A stretch of DNA of 64,000 nucleotides from Bacteroidota bacterium (lineage in GTDB: Bacteria; Bacteroidota; Bacteroidia; Bacteroidales; Paludibacteraceae): assembly GCA_021779195.1 (NCBI GenBank), contig JAJYBB010000008.1:1-64000 (forward strand). Direction: 5' to 3'. Positions 38,205 to 46,701 of this stretch are shown here, piece by piece (the stretch's first letter is position 1; each line of letters opens with the position of its first letter). The notes beneath the pieces are model-generated. The model had not been told where the DNA came from and made no database searches. It saw only the letters and a program-made list of their open reading frames with translations. The position numbers and the translations under genes are program-made.

Positions 38205-38254
38205 AAAAAAGCCATCCGACAGCAAGTTTAGGGTCATATCGGATGACTTTTTTG
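38205..38254. terminator. Bidirectional intrinsic terminator
   Basis: AAGCCATCCGA and TCGGATGACTT (38209-38249 overall) form a stem with an 18-base loop, flanked by an A run on the left and a T run on the right. On the minus strand the stem gains a G-T wobble and ends in seven T, 12 bases after the lipoprotein stop at 38269. Confidence 0.75.
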
Positions 38255-38268
38255 TTTTTAAATTTGCA

Positions 38269-39375
38269 TTACTCTTTGCCGTCCCAATACACCTCCCATG
38301 CAATGCGATCTACGATACCAGTTGCGAAATAGCTCTGCCGTAAATCGGCAAATAAATTGCGAATGGTTTGAATCGAAGTACCTAGTAACTGACTGATGGT
38401 AGAGCTAGTGCCATCATCAAAAGTAATTTTTATTTCACGGTTATGGTTTGTAATACTTACTTCAGAAGAATCGGCGACAGAATCAACGATTTCAACTTTG
38501 GCGTTGATTTGCAATACCCCACCTACGTATACTTTGGCACTATCTAAACTGTTTGGACCTGGTGTGCGAACAATTTTAACATTGCCAATAGTCAGTGCAT
38601 ATTGTTTTTCTCTGAAATGTCTGTTGGTAGCCGATTTTACGGACGTATACTGTTCCTGATATAAAATTTTGCCTGATTGGCTAATGGCATAAGTTGAAAC
38701 AGCTGTATCTCCGGTAAGTATGCTGCAATTAGCCGTATAACCGTTGGTGAAGTCAAATTGCGAAGTAAAATGATAACCAGCAGTTTTGTTGCTCGAAGAT
38801 TGAATACTTAAGTTACCTGCATCAATGTTTTTGATGTTGATATTTGATGCCATATCATAATTCCACCCCAAAAAGCGATTGAAACTGTATTTATATGTTG
38901 AAAGACTAAACACATAATCGTTTGTCAACGTAGTGTCTAAAGTTGCAAAATGGAATAATAACCATGGTTTCATAACTTTTTCGGATGGTAGTCGAACAAT
39001 CATTTTCGAACTGTCGCTTGCCGTTTTTGTAAAGAAATTTGTCAATGAATGTTCCCATCTTGGTTGTCCATGCGACTTGTTGTAATCGTATACACCCTTA
39101 ATGTCTGACAAAGAAATTGTTATGTAGGTTGAATCAATGAGGTCAAAACCTGGTGCAAAGCTTGGTGCTCCTGAAGAGGTGGTTGTTGACGATGGAGTTG
39201 TGAGCACTTGATATCCATCCGAACTCGAAATCACGTTCATAGCTGTCGATAAAGTTGAAATACTTTGATCTAAAGACGATTTCAGAGAGGTGCTGCTCAA
39301 ATCAGTTTTCGAAGTACAACTCCACATAAAAACACTGAGCATAATCAGTAATGGAATTAAATTTTTTGTTTTCAT
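38269..39375 (-). CDS. Predicted lipoprotein of unknown function
   Basis: 368 residues. The lipobox is IMLSVFMWSC with Cys20. A Ser/Thr-rich linker (about 24-72) leads into a beta-rich domain with HFATLDTTLTNDYVFSLSTY and HFTSQFDFTNGYTANCSIL. The C-terminal part has EVSITNHNREIKITFDDGTS. No family was recognised. It is a single gene with its own terminator and a possible -7 element at 39464-39471. Confidence 0.8.
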   Translation of the reverse strand: MKTKNLIPLLIMLSVFMWSCTSKTDLSSTSLKSSLDQSISTLSTAMNVISSSDGYQVLTTPSSTTTSSGAPSFAPGFDLIDSTYITISLSDIKGVYDYNKSHGQPRWEHSLTNFFTKTASDSSKMIVRLPSEKVMKPWLLFHFATLDTTLTNDYVFSLSTYKYSFNRFLGWNYDMASNINIKNIDAGNLSIQSSSNKTAGYHFTSQFDFTNGYTANCSILTGDTAVSTYAISQSGKILYQEQYTSVKSATNRHFREKQYALTIGNVKIVRTPGPNSLDSAKVYVGGVLQINAKVEIVDSVADSSEVSITNHNREIKITFDDGTSSTISQLLGTSIQTIRNLFADLRQSYFATGIVDRIAWEVYWDGKE

Positions 39376-39463
39376 ACCTTTTCAATGATTAGTTAATAAA
39401 TTGAATTTGATAATTACGTTTTTTAATAGACCAAAAACCCGATTAGAGGTTTAAATTATGAAG

Positions 39464-39471
39464 CAAATATA
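39464..39471 (-). promoter_or_regulatory. Possible -7 element of the lipoprotein gene
   Basis: TATATTTG on the minus strand matches TAnnTTTG; a TTTG lies 17 bases upstream, slightly closer than usual. Leader about 80 nt. Confidence 0.35.
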
Positions 39472-39640
39472 ATGCATAGAAGATTCGACAAAAAAGAATT
39501 TCAGTGAAAGCACGATTTTTTTAAGTAGAAATTATCTTTGGGATTGTTTTTTAATTATTTTTCAGGATGAACATCTGCATCGGGGATTGAAACGAAATAC
39601 AAATTTTGGCCTCTTTTTTAAATACTGATCTCAAAATTGC

Positions 39641-40153
39641 TTATAATTTGTCAGGTACGATTTTGGGACTCAGCTCAATTATTTCAAGATTTTGAATATT
39701 CTTGCCGTTGATTTCGACTCGAACCAACGTTTGAACTTTATGAAATCCGTATTTACCGGCTGCTCCGGGATTGATATGGAGCAAGTCTAAGTTTTTATCG
39801 AATTGAACTTTAAGTATATGCGAATGACCACAAACGAACAGCCCGGGTGGTTGTTGAAATATGGCAGGACGAACCAAAGGATCGTATTTCCCGGGATACC
39901 CGCCAATGTGCGTAAGCCAGACTTTAACGTTTTCACACATGAAACGATTGTGTTGTGGAAAAAGAGAACGAACTTCATATCCGTCGATATTTCCCCATAC
40001 ACCTCGTAAAGGTCTGAATTTTTCGAGTTTATTAACTATGTCGAGCGAACCCCAATCTCCGCAATGCCAAATCTCATCGCATCCGTCAAAGTGTTCAAAA
40101 ACCCGTTCGTCGAGCAAGCCGTGAGTATCCGAAAGGATTCCGATCCGTTTCAT
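39641..40153 (-). CDS. YfcE/MJ0936-type metallophosphoesterase
   Basis: 170 residues with the complete metal-ligand series: GILSDTHG (DxH), EIWHCGDWGS (GD), GVWGNIDGY (GNxD), LTHIGG, and FVCGHSHILK (GHxH). It then has the typical NPGAAGKYG tail. It should be a cytoplasmic phosphodiesterase acting on small substrates; the physiological substrate is not evident. It is divergent from the M23 gene. Confidence 0.92.
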   Translation of the reverse strand: MKRIGILSDTHGLLDERVFEHFDGCDEIWHCGDWGSLDIVNKLEKFRPLRGVWGNIDGYEVRSLFPQHNRFMCENVKVWLTHIGGYPGKYDPLVRPAIFQQPPGLFVCGHSHILKVQFDKNLDLLHINPGAAGKYGFHKVQTLVRVEINGKNIQNLEIIELSPKIVPDKL

Positions 40154-40276
40154 TCAATGAATTTATGATTGTGCGCACAAAGTTAATTAAATATCCGAAA
40201 TACACTCTTCATAACTTATCAAATTAATTTTATCGACTTTTGTTTTAGGTATATTTTAGTGATCCAACGCCTGCAT

Positions 40277-40307
40277 TTTGTCAGTAGTTACAATTTCGTT
40301 ACTTTTG
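40277..40307 (+). promoter_or_regulatory. Bacteroidota-type promoter of the M23 gene
   Basis: TTTG (40277-40280), 19 bases, then TACTTTTG (40300-40307), a full consensus match. The predicted start near 40314 gives a leader of about 25 nt to the ATG at 40339. Confidence 0.65.
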
Positions 40308-40338
40308 TGGTCCGTTAATCCGTGAATTGGTATCCGGC

Positions 40339-41205
40339 ATGAAAAAAAAAGTAACTAATTTAAAACCATTTATACAGAAAATCCGTTTCAAGTACCGTGT
40401 TTCCGTTCTAAACGAAAATACGCTCGACGAATCGTGGCATATTCGTCTTTCGCGAATGAGTGTGTTTATTTATGGATCTATTTTTGTTTTTCTTACGTTT
40501 ATTATACTCACTATCTTGATTTTTGCCACGCCTGTAAGTCGATATTTGCCCGGTTACGGAGATGCTGGCAACAGGAGTAAAATTATTCAAAACAGCATGA
40601 TCATCGATTCCTTGACGAATCAAATGAATTTACAGGAAGGGTATCTGGGATTATTGAAGCAAATTATCAATGGAAGTATTAAGCCTGATTCAATTGCTTC
40701 ATTAGATTCGGCTGGATTGAAAGAAAGAGCTCAATCATTCATTGAAAAATCAAGAAAGGAGAAATTGTTCGATGAAAAATTTGAAAAGGAAGAAAAATAT
40801 AATTTATCGAGTATTGAAACAAAACCGAATGAGAATATGTATGTTTTTTTTCGTCCTACGAAGGGAGTTATTTCTTCTTCGTTCGATATAGAAGAACAAC
40901 AATTTGGAATTTATATAATCACAGCCCCAAACGAAAATGTGATGAGCGTACTTGCAGGAACAGTTGTATATGCCGCATTTACATTTGATTATGGTTGGGT
41001 TATTGAAATTCAACATGAAAATAATTATTTGTCGATTTATAAAAATAATACCCGCTTGCTTAAAAAAGTTGGTGATGAAGTGAAAGCCGGCGAAAGTATT
41101 GCAATAACTGGAGATCCGAAGGGGAAAAAGGATGGTTCACAGTTTTATTTTGAGCTTTGGAAGCAAGGTAAACCTGTTAATCCTGAAGATGTGATCATTT
41201 TTTGA
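40339..41205 (+). CDS. Membrane-anchored M23-fold (LytM) protein
   Basis: 288 residues from the ATG at 40339, chosen over an upstream TTG at 40327 because of promoter spacing. A basic N-terminus is followed by one membrane segment (SVFIYGSIFVFLTFIILTIL), a coiled-coil region (about 75-165) and a C-terminal M23 fold. That fold has PTKGVISSSFDIEEQQFGIY, VLAGTVVYAAFTFDYGWVIE, and FYFELWKQGKPVNPEDVI. The canonical HxxxD and HxH metal ligands appear replaced (FGIYI and FYFEL). This therefore looks like a catalytically inactive LytM-type regulator of cell-wall hydrolysis rather than an active endopeptidase. Confidence 0.85.
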   Translation: MKKKVTNLKPFIQKIRFKYRVSVLNENTLDESWHIRLSRMSVFIYGSIFVFLTFIILTILIFATPVSRYLPGYGDAGNRSKIIQNSMIIDSLTNQMNLQEGYLGLLKQIINGSIKPDSIASLDSAGLKERAQSFIEKSRKEKLFDEKFEKEEKYNLSSIETKPNENMYVFFRPTKGVISSSFDIEEQQFGIYIITAPNENVMSVLAGTVVYAAFTFDYGWVIEIQHENNYLSIYKNNTRLLKKVGDEVKAGESIAITGDPKGKKDGSQFYFELWKQGKPVNPEDVIIF

Positions 41206-41315
41206 TCCATTAGTTTGAATACTTTAATTTGCCGATTTCGATATGCTGAATGATTAAAATTGCTATATAATAATTTTTTTTAATAGTCGCTTAATTTTTT
41301 AACTTGTTTTGAACG

Positions 41316-42488
41316 GTGTCTGAAATTAAAAAGCAAATAGCCATATTGGGCTCTACCGGTTCCATTGGTACGCAAGCATTGGAAGTGATTGCCGCGAATC
41401 CTGCATTATTTGAGGTTTATGCCCTTACAGCAAACAATAACGTTGATTTGTTGATTGCCCAGGCAAAAATTTTCCGACCGGAGATGATTGCTATTGCAAA
41501 TGAAACTCATTATCAAAAGTTAAAATACGAGTTGTCAGATTTACCCATCAAGGTTTTTGCAGGATACGATTCGATTGCCGAAGTGGCAAGTATGCAACCT
41601 GTAGATATAGTGCTGACTGCTATGGTAGGATATGCCGGATTAAAGCCTACCATAAATGCCATAAAAGCGGGAAAAAAAATTGCATTAGCCAATAAAGAAA
41701 CGTTAGTTGTGGCTGGTGAACTGATATGTGATTTGGTTGAAAAATTCAATGCGGCGATAATACCTGTTGATTCTGAACATTCTGCCATTTTTCAATGTTT
41801 GGCCGGTGAGGGAAATAATCCTGTTGAGAAATTAATTCTTACGGCTTCAGGAGGCCCGTTTCGTACAAAATCATTAGCTGAACTTGAATATGTTACTAAA
41901 AATGAAGCCTTAAAGCATCCTAATTGGGATATGGGCGCCAAGATTACAATTGATTCGGCGAGTATGATGAATAAAGGTTTTGAAATTATTGAAGCAAAAT
42001 GGCTTTTTGGAGTTTCTCCTGATCAAATACAAGTGGTTGTTCATCCACAATCCATTATTCATTCAATGGTTCAGTTTGCCGACGGTTCTATCAAAGCGCA
42101 ATTGGGTTTGCCCGATATGAAATTACCAATCCAATATGCTTTAACTTATCCTGATCGGATCAAAACAAATTTTGCTCGTTTCGATTTTGCTATTTGTTCT
42201 CAGTTTACCTTTGAAGAGCCCGATACCGAGCGCTTCCGTAATCTCGAATTAGCTTATTACGCTATGGAAAAAGCCGGAAATATGCCTTGTATTCTTAATG
42301 CGGCGAACGAAGTGGTGGTTGATGCATTCCTGAAAGAAAAAATTGGGTTCTTGCAAATGAGCGATATGATCGAGACCGTATTGTCAAAAGCTGATTTCAT
42401 CAAAAACCCTACATACGATGATTATGTTCGAACCGACTCGCTTGTGCGATTGCTTACTAATAATATGATTCAGAACAAGATGGTTTGA
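41316..42488 (+). CDS. dxr: 1-deoxy-D-xylulose 5-phosphate reductoisomerase
   Basis: 390 residues, full family length, with a GTG start at 41316. NADPH-binding ILGSTGSIGTQALEV, catalytic-loop IIPVDSEHSAIFQCL, ILTASGGPFR, and the metal/substrate segment DMGAKITIDSASMMNKGFE are present. It performs the first committed step of the MEP isoprenoid pathway; ispG, a later step, lies 4 kb downstream on the same strand. Confidence 0.97.
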   Translation: MSEIKKQIAILGSTGSIGTQALEVIAANPALFEVYALTANNNVDLLIAQAKIFRPEMIAIANETHYQKLKYELSDLPIKVFAGYDSIAEVASMQPVDIVLTAMVGYAGLKPTINAIKAGKKIALANKETLVVAGELICDLVEKFNAAIIPVDSEHSAIFQCLAGEGNNPVEKLILTASGGPFRTKSLAELEYVTKNEALKHPNWDMGAKITIDSASMMNKGFEIIEAKWLFGVSPDQIQVVVHPQSIIHSMVQFADGSIKAQLGLPDMKLPIQYALTYPDRIKTNFARFDFAICSQFTFEEPDTERFRNLELAYYAMEKAGNMPCILNAANEVVVDAFLKEKIGFLQMSDMIETVLSKADFIKNPTYDDYVRTDSLVRLLTNNMIQNKMV

Positions 42489-42613
42489 GAATTCCACAAT
42501 TGAATACAATGAATAAATCTTTAAAAATAAACATAAAATTAACAAACCTAAAACAAAATGTATCAAAGAATTTTCATCTAAAATTTTTTGAACCGATACA
42601 ATTTTAAAATGAT

Positions 42614-44101
42614 ATGGAAACATTCTTTATTAGAGCTGTTCAGCTCATCCTCAGTATTTCAATTTTAGTAGTTCTTCATGAATTCGGGCATTTTGCTTTT
42701 GCGCGCTTGTTTAAAGTTCGTGTTGAGAAGTTCTACATGTTTTTTAATCCAAATTTTTCGTTAATCCGAGCAAAAAAAATTAATGGTAAATGGCAATATA
42801 AATTTTTTGCTAAAAATATCCCTTCGAACGAACGTCCCAAATTGGATGCAGATGGCGATACCATGCTAGACGAGAAAAAGAAAACCATAATGGAATCAAT
42901 TCCTTTAGGAGACTTGGCAGATAATGATTGGCGCAAATATCCCGAATCAACCGAATGGGGTATTGGCTGGTTGCCGCTTGGCGGGTATTGTAAGATATCG
43001 GGCATGGTGGACGAATCGATGGATAAAACACAACTCCTTTCTGAACCTCAACCTTGGGAATATCGCTCACGTTCAGTTTGGCAGCGTTTGCCAATCATTA
43101 CAGGTGGAGTATTGGTAAATTTTATTTTAGCAATGGTGATTTATGCAGCTGTGCTTTTTACCTGGGGGCAGGAATATATTCCACTTCAAAACGCTAATTA
43201 TGGGTTGCAATTTTCATCCTTGATGTTAAATTATGGGTTCAACAATGGAGACAAAATTGTGAAGGTGGATGGACAGCCGGTTGAACATCGATCCGATTTG
43301 GTTGAAAAAATTCTTATCGACAACAATCGAACTGTAACTGTACAAAGAGATAATAAATTGATTAACATTAAGTTACCTGCTGACTTTGCGCAAAAAGTGT
43401 TGGCTGCCGGAGAAACTGACTTTTTATCTGTTCGTTTTCCATTTGTGGTTGACGAGGTTACTGCGGGTACACCGGCTGCAGCTGCTATGCTTCAAGCAGG
43501 CGACAGTATTACAGGAATAAATGGCAAACCGCTTTTTATATTTCAGGATATTGCCATGAAATTAGATTCTCTCAGAAATTCAAATATTACGCTGAATTTC
43601 AATCGATTAGGAAAACCTATGACCGCTTCTCTGCATTTAGACGAAAAAGGGAAAATTGGTGTTAGCGTGCGTCCGGTGAATTCGTTTCTGAAATCAAACA
43701 AGATCGAATATGGATTTTTTGCTGCTATACCGGCAGGAATTAAATTGGGTTGGGAAACACTTACCAGTTACGTGAAGCAATTTAAATTGGTTTTCACCAA
43801 AGAAGGCTCAAAACAATTGGGCGGTTTCGGAAGTATAGGAAAAATGTTTCCTAAGATTTGGGATTGGCAAATTTTTTGGTCGATGACTGCCTTACTTTCA
43901 GTAATACTGGCATTTATGAATTTCTTACCCATTCCTGCTTTGGATGGAGGATATGTTTTGTTTTTGATTTATGAAATACTGACAGGAAAAAAACCTAGTG
44001 ATAAATTTCTGGAATATGCTCAAACCATAGGAATGATGCTGCTTTTTACGTTGTTGCTTTATGCCAATGGGAATGATATATTTAAAGCATTATTCAAATA
44101 A
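42614..44101 (+). CDS. rseP: RseP-type site-2 zinc metalloprotease
   Basis: 495 residues. The zinc motif HEFGH is at 22-26 within the first membrane segment, followed by FARLFKVRVEKFYMFF. A hydrophilic insertion carries LGGYCKISGMVDESMD. Two PDZ-like domains follow (about 200-350), then the second metal-ligand segment MNFLPIPALDGGYVLFLIYE. It cuts membrane-bound substrates such as anti-sigma factors or signal-peptide remnants. It follows dxr after 125 bases, the common order in bacteria. Confidence 0.95.
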   Translation: METFFIRAVQLILSISILVVLHEFGHFAFARLFKVRVEKFYMFFNPNFSLIRAKKINGKWQYKFFAKNIPSNERPKLDADGDTMLDEKKKTIMESIPLGDLADNDWRKYPESTEWGIGWLPLGGYCKISGMVDESMDKTQLLSEPQPWEYRSRSVWQRLPIITGGVLVNFILAMVIYAAVLFTWGQEYIPLQNANYGLQFSSLMLNYGFNNGDKIVKVDGQPVEHRSDLVEKILIDNNRTVTVQRDNKLINIKLPADFAQKVLAAGETDFLSVRFPFVVDEVTAGTPAAAAMLQAGDSITGINGKPLFIFQDIAMKLDSLRNSNITLNFNRLGKPMTASLHLDEKGKIGVSVRPVNSFLKSNKIEYGFFAAIPAGIKLGWETLTSYVKQFKLVFTKEGSKQLGGFGSIGKMFPKIWDWQIFWSMTALLSVILAFMNFLPIPALDGGYVLFLIYEILTGKKPSDKFLEYAQTIGMMLLFTLLLYANGNDIFKALFK

Positions 44102-44160
44102 TTTGGGTTGAGTATTCTTAAATATATATTGAAATACTAGTAGTAAAATATTTAGCAGAG

Positions 44161-44520
44161 ATGAAACCGATATTAATTTGTTATCCAAAATGCGGAACTT
44201 GTCAGAAAGCCGAAAAGTGGTTAAAATCGAAAGGGATTGATTATCTATATCGTCCCATTCAAGAACAAAATCCTACCAAAACTGAATTGACTGACTGGAT
44301 TTCGAATACAAAATTACCGGTAACTAAACTATTTAATACAAGTGGGTTGCTTTATAAAGAGCAAAATATGAAAGACAAAGTGAAAACCTTGTCGCAGAAT
44401 GAATTAATTGACATACTATCTTCGAACGGATTAATGGTCAAACGACCGATAATGCTCCTTGGCGAAAGAGTGTTGATTGGGTTTAAACAAGATGAATGGG
44501 AAAAAATTTTCGGTAAATAA
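44161..44520 (+). CDS. ArsC/Spx-family thioredoxin-fold protein
   Basis: 119 residues. The N-terminal CxxC (YPKCGTCQKAEKWL) and the later KRPIMLLGERVLIGF segment identify the ArsC/Spx/YffB family. The order CGTC at residues 11-14 resembles Spx and YffB-type proteins as well as glutaredoxin-linked arsenate reductases, so the function (reductase or regulator) is open. No arsenic resistance genes are nearby. Confidence 0.85.
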   Translation: MKPILICYPKCGTCQKAEKWLKSKGIDYLYRPIQEQNPTKTELTDWISNTKLPVTKLFNTSGLLYKEQNMKDKVKTLSQNELIDILSSNGLMVKRPIMLLGERVLIGFKQDEWEKIFGK

Positions 44521-44541
44521 TCGTTTTTTTCAATTTTTGTC

Positions 44542-45561
44542 ATGTCAGCAAATTCAAAAAAAATACTTCCGGCTGAATGGTTTGAACAACGTTTTGTTCA
44601 GCTCACATGGCCTCACGCTCAAACCGATTGGGGTTATATGCTTGATGAAGTAACGAATTGTTTTGTAAATATCGCCCGTGAAATTATTAAACATGAAGAT
44701 CTATTGATTGTTACCCCTGATCCTGAAAAAGTTCAAGTTTTTTTTGCTCCGGATGAAATATTAAACATCAAAATTATCCAAATGAGGACCAATGACACGT
44801 GGGCGCGTGATCATGCCGGAATTTCAGTATTTGAAGATGGTGAACCTGTAATTTATGATTTTACGTTCAATGGTTGGGGGATGAAGTTTCCGGCCAATTT
44901 CGATAATCAAATTACCCGAAATATATTCGAGCAAGGTTATTTCCCCGAAAATTTCAGATATAATAATTGTCTAGATTTTATTCTCGAAGGCGGAAGTATT
45001 GAATCAAACGGAGCTGGTGTGTTACTCACTACATCCCAATGTTTGTTGTCAGTCAATCGAAATTGGACATCAAAAGAAGAAATGGAGTTTCGGTTAAAAG
45101 CCTATTTTAATGCCGAAAAAATCCTTTGGTTAAATCACGGCTATTTATCAGGAGACGACACTGATTGTCATGTTGATATGTTGGCCAGATTTTGTGATTC
45201 ACAAACTATTGTTTATGTAAAATGCGATGATGAACAGGATGAACATTTTGTTGAATTAAAAGAAATGGAATCAGAGCTTTTGTCATTCAATGATTTAAAT
45301 CAGACTTCATTCAATCTTGTTTCGCTGCCAATGGCTGATCCCATTTACGAATTAAATGAAAGACTTCCGGCAACCTATGCCAATTTTCTGATTATTAACG
45401 AAGCAGTGTTAATGCCAACCTACCATTCCGATAAAGATGAAATTGCCCGGATTCAATTGAAAAAAGCCTTTCCCGATCGTGAAATTGTGGGTATAGATTG
45501 TCGAGCTTTAATCAAACAACATGGTTCATTGCATTGTGTAACCATGCAATTTCCCAAATAA
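44542..45561 (+). CDS. aguA: Agmatine deiminase
   Basis: 339 residues with the agmatine-deiminase signatures TWARDHAGISVFEDG, NGWGMKFPANFDNQ, FILEGGSIESNGAG, LSGDDTDCHVDMLARF and the C-terminal catalytic Cys in GSLHCVTMQ. It converts agmatine to N-carbamoylputrescine and is followed after 13 bases by the matching amidohydrolase gene, giving a complete route to putrescine. Confidence 0.95.
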   Translation: MSANSKKILPAEWFEQRFVQLTWPHAQTDWGYMLDEVTNCFVNIAREIIKHEDLLIVTPDPEKVQVFFAPDEILNIKIIQMRTNDTWARDHAGISVFEDGEPVIYDFTFNGWGMKFPANFDNQITRNIFEQGYFPENFRYNNCLDFILEGGSIESNGAGVLLTTSQCLLSVNRNWTSKEEMEFRLKAYFNAEKILWLNHGYLSGDDTDCHVDMLARFCDSQTIVYVKCDDEQDEHFVELKEMESELLSFNDLNQTSFNLVSLPMADPIYELNERLPATYANFLIINEAVLMPTYHSDKDEIARIQLKKAFPDREIVGIDCRALIKQHGSLHCVTMQFPK

Positions 45562-45574
45562 ATACTTGTGAATT

Positions 45575-46462
45575 ATGAAAATAGCACTCGTTCAACAATC
45601 AAATTCTGACAACCGGGTCGATAATTTAAATAAATTATCCCAAAATATACGTGAGTGTGCAGCACAGGGTGTTGATCTCATCGTTTTACAGGAGCTTCAC
45701 AATGGATTATATTTCTGTCAAACAGAAGAATTACAGGTATTTGAACAAGCCGAAACCATTCCAGGTCCTTCTACTGATTTTTTCGGATCACTCGCAAAAG
45801 AATTAGGGGTAGTGCTGGTGCTTTCGTTATTCGAAAAACGTGCTGCCGGACTTTATCACAATACGGCTGTCGTTATCGAAAAGGATGGTGCTATTGCAGG
45901 AAAGTATCGGAAAATGCACATACCTGATGATCCAGCATATTACGAAAAATTTTATTTTACTCCTGGCGATTTGGGTTTTACCCCGATTCAAACTTCGATC
46001 GGAAAACTTGGAGTTCTGGTGTGTTGGGATCAGTGGTTTCCCGAAGCAGCGCGTATCATGGCGTTGAAGGATGCCGATATATTGATTTATCCCACAGCCA
46101 TTGGTTGGGAAAGTTCAGATATCTCCGATGAAAAAAAGCGACAATTAGATGCATGGATAACTGTTCAACGCGGTCATGCTATCGCCAATGGTTTACATGT
46201 AATTACATGTAATAGAGTTGGATATGAAGCTGATCATTCTGGAGTTACACGAGGAATCAGATTTTGGGGAAATAGTTTTGTAGCCGGACCTCAAGGCGAG
46301 TTACTTGCTTCAGCCGACGAAAAAAGCGAAAAAAACTTAATTGTTGATATTGATCTTCAACGAACCGAAAACGTACGTCGGATATGGCCTTTCTTTCGCG
46401 ACCGTCGAATTGATGCTTTCGATGAGTTAAACAAACGCTGGATTGAAACGGAGGAAAATTAA
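45575..46462 (+). CDS. aguB: N-carbamoylputrescine amidohydrolase
   Basis: 295 residues of the nitrilase (C-N hydrolase) fold. The Glu-Lys-Cys triad is visible in VLQELHNGLYF, KYRKMHIPDDPAYYEK and LGVLVCWDQWFPEAARIMAL. It hydrolyses N-carbamoylputrescine to putrescine. It is the second gene of a tight aguA-aguB pair. Confidence 0.95.
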   Translation: MKIALVQQSNSDNRVDNLNKLSQNIRECAAQGVDLIVLQELHNGLYFCQTEELQVFEQAETIPGPSTDFFGSLAKELGVVLVLSLFEKRAAGLYHNTAVVIEKDGAIAGKYRKMHIPDDPAYYEKFYFTPGDLGFTPIQTSIGKLGVLVCWDQWFPEAARIMALKDADILIYPTAIGWESSDISDEKKRQLDAWITVQRGHAIANGLHVITCNRVGYEADHSGVTRGIRFWGNSFVAGPQGELLASADEKSEKNLIVDIDLQRTENVRRIWPFFRDRRIDAFDELNKRWIETEEN

Positions 46463-46701
46463 TCTTTTGAACTGAATTATTTGATTTTCTTGAATAGATT
46501 GCATTCTCATATGATTTAAAAATATTTTAAATCATGTAGTAAAACAATTGGATGTTTATTTCGTTTCTTGTTTTAAATGACAATTCAAGGAAATTTGTAC
46601 CTTACTCTAATTCACGATCCTTTTATTATCCTTTTGCTTTTCCAAGTATTTACACAAAATTTGTTGATAATCAGCAAATTATTATCTATATTTTATTTCA
46701 G

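Noticed and set aside
46552-46701. N-terminal extension of IspG
   Set aside because: The 50 extra residues are aromatic and hydrophobic and unlike the family; the ATG at 46702 fits the known N-terminus.
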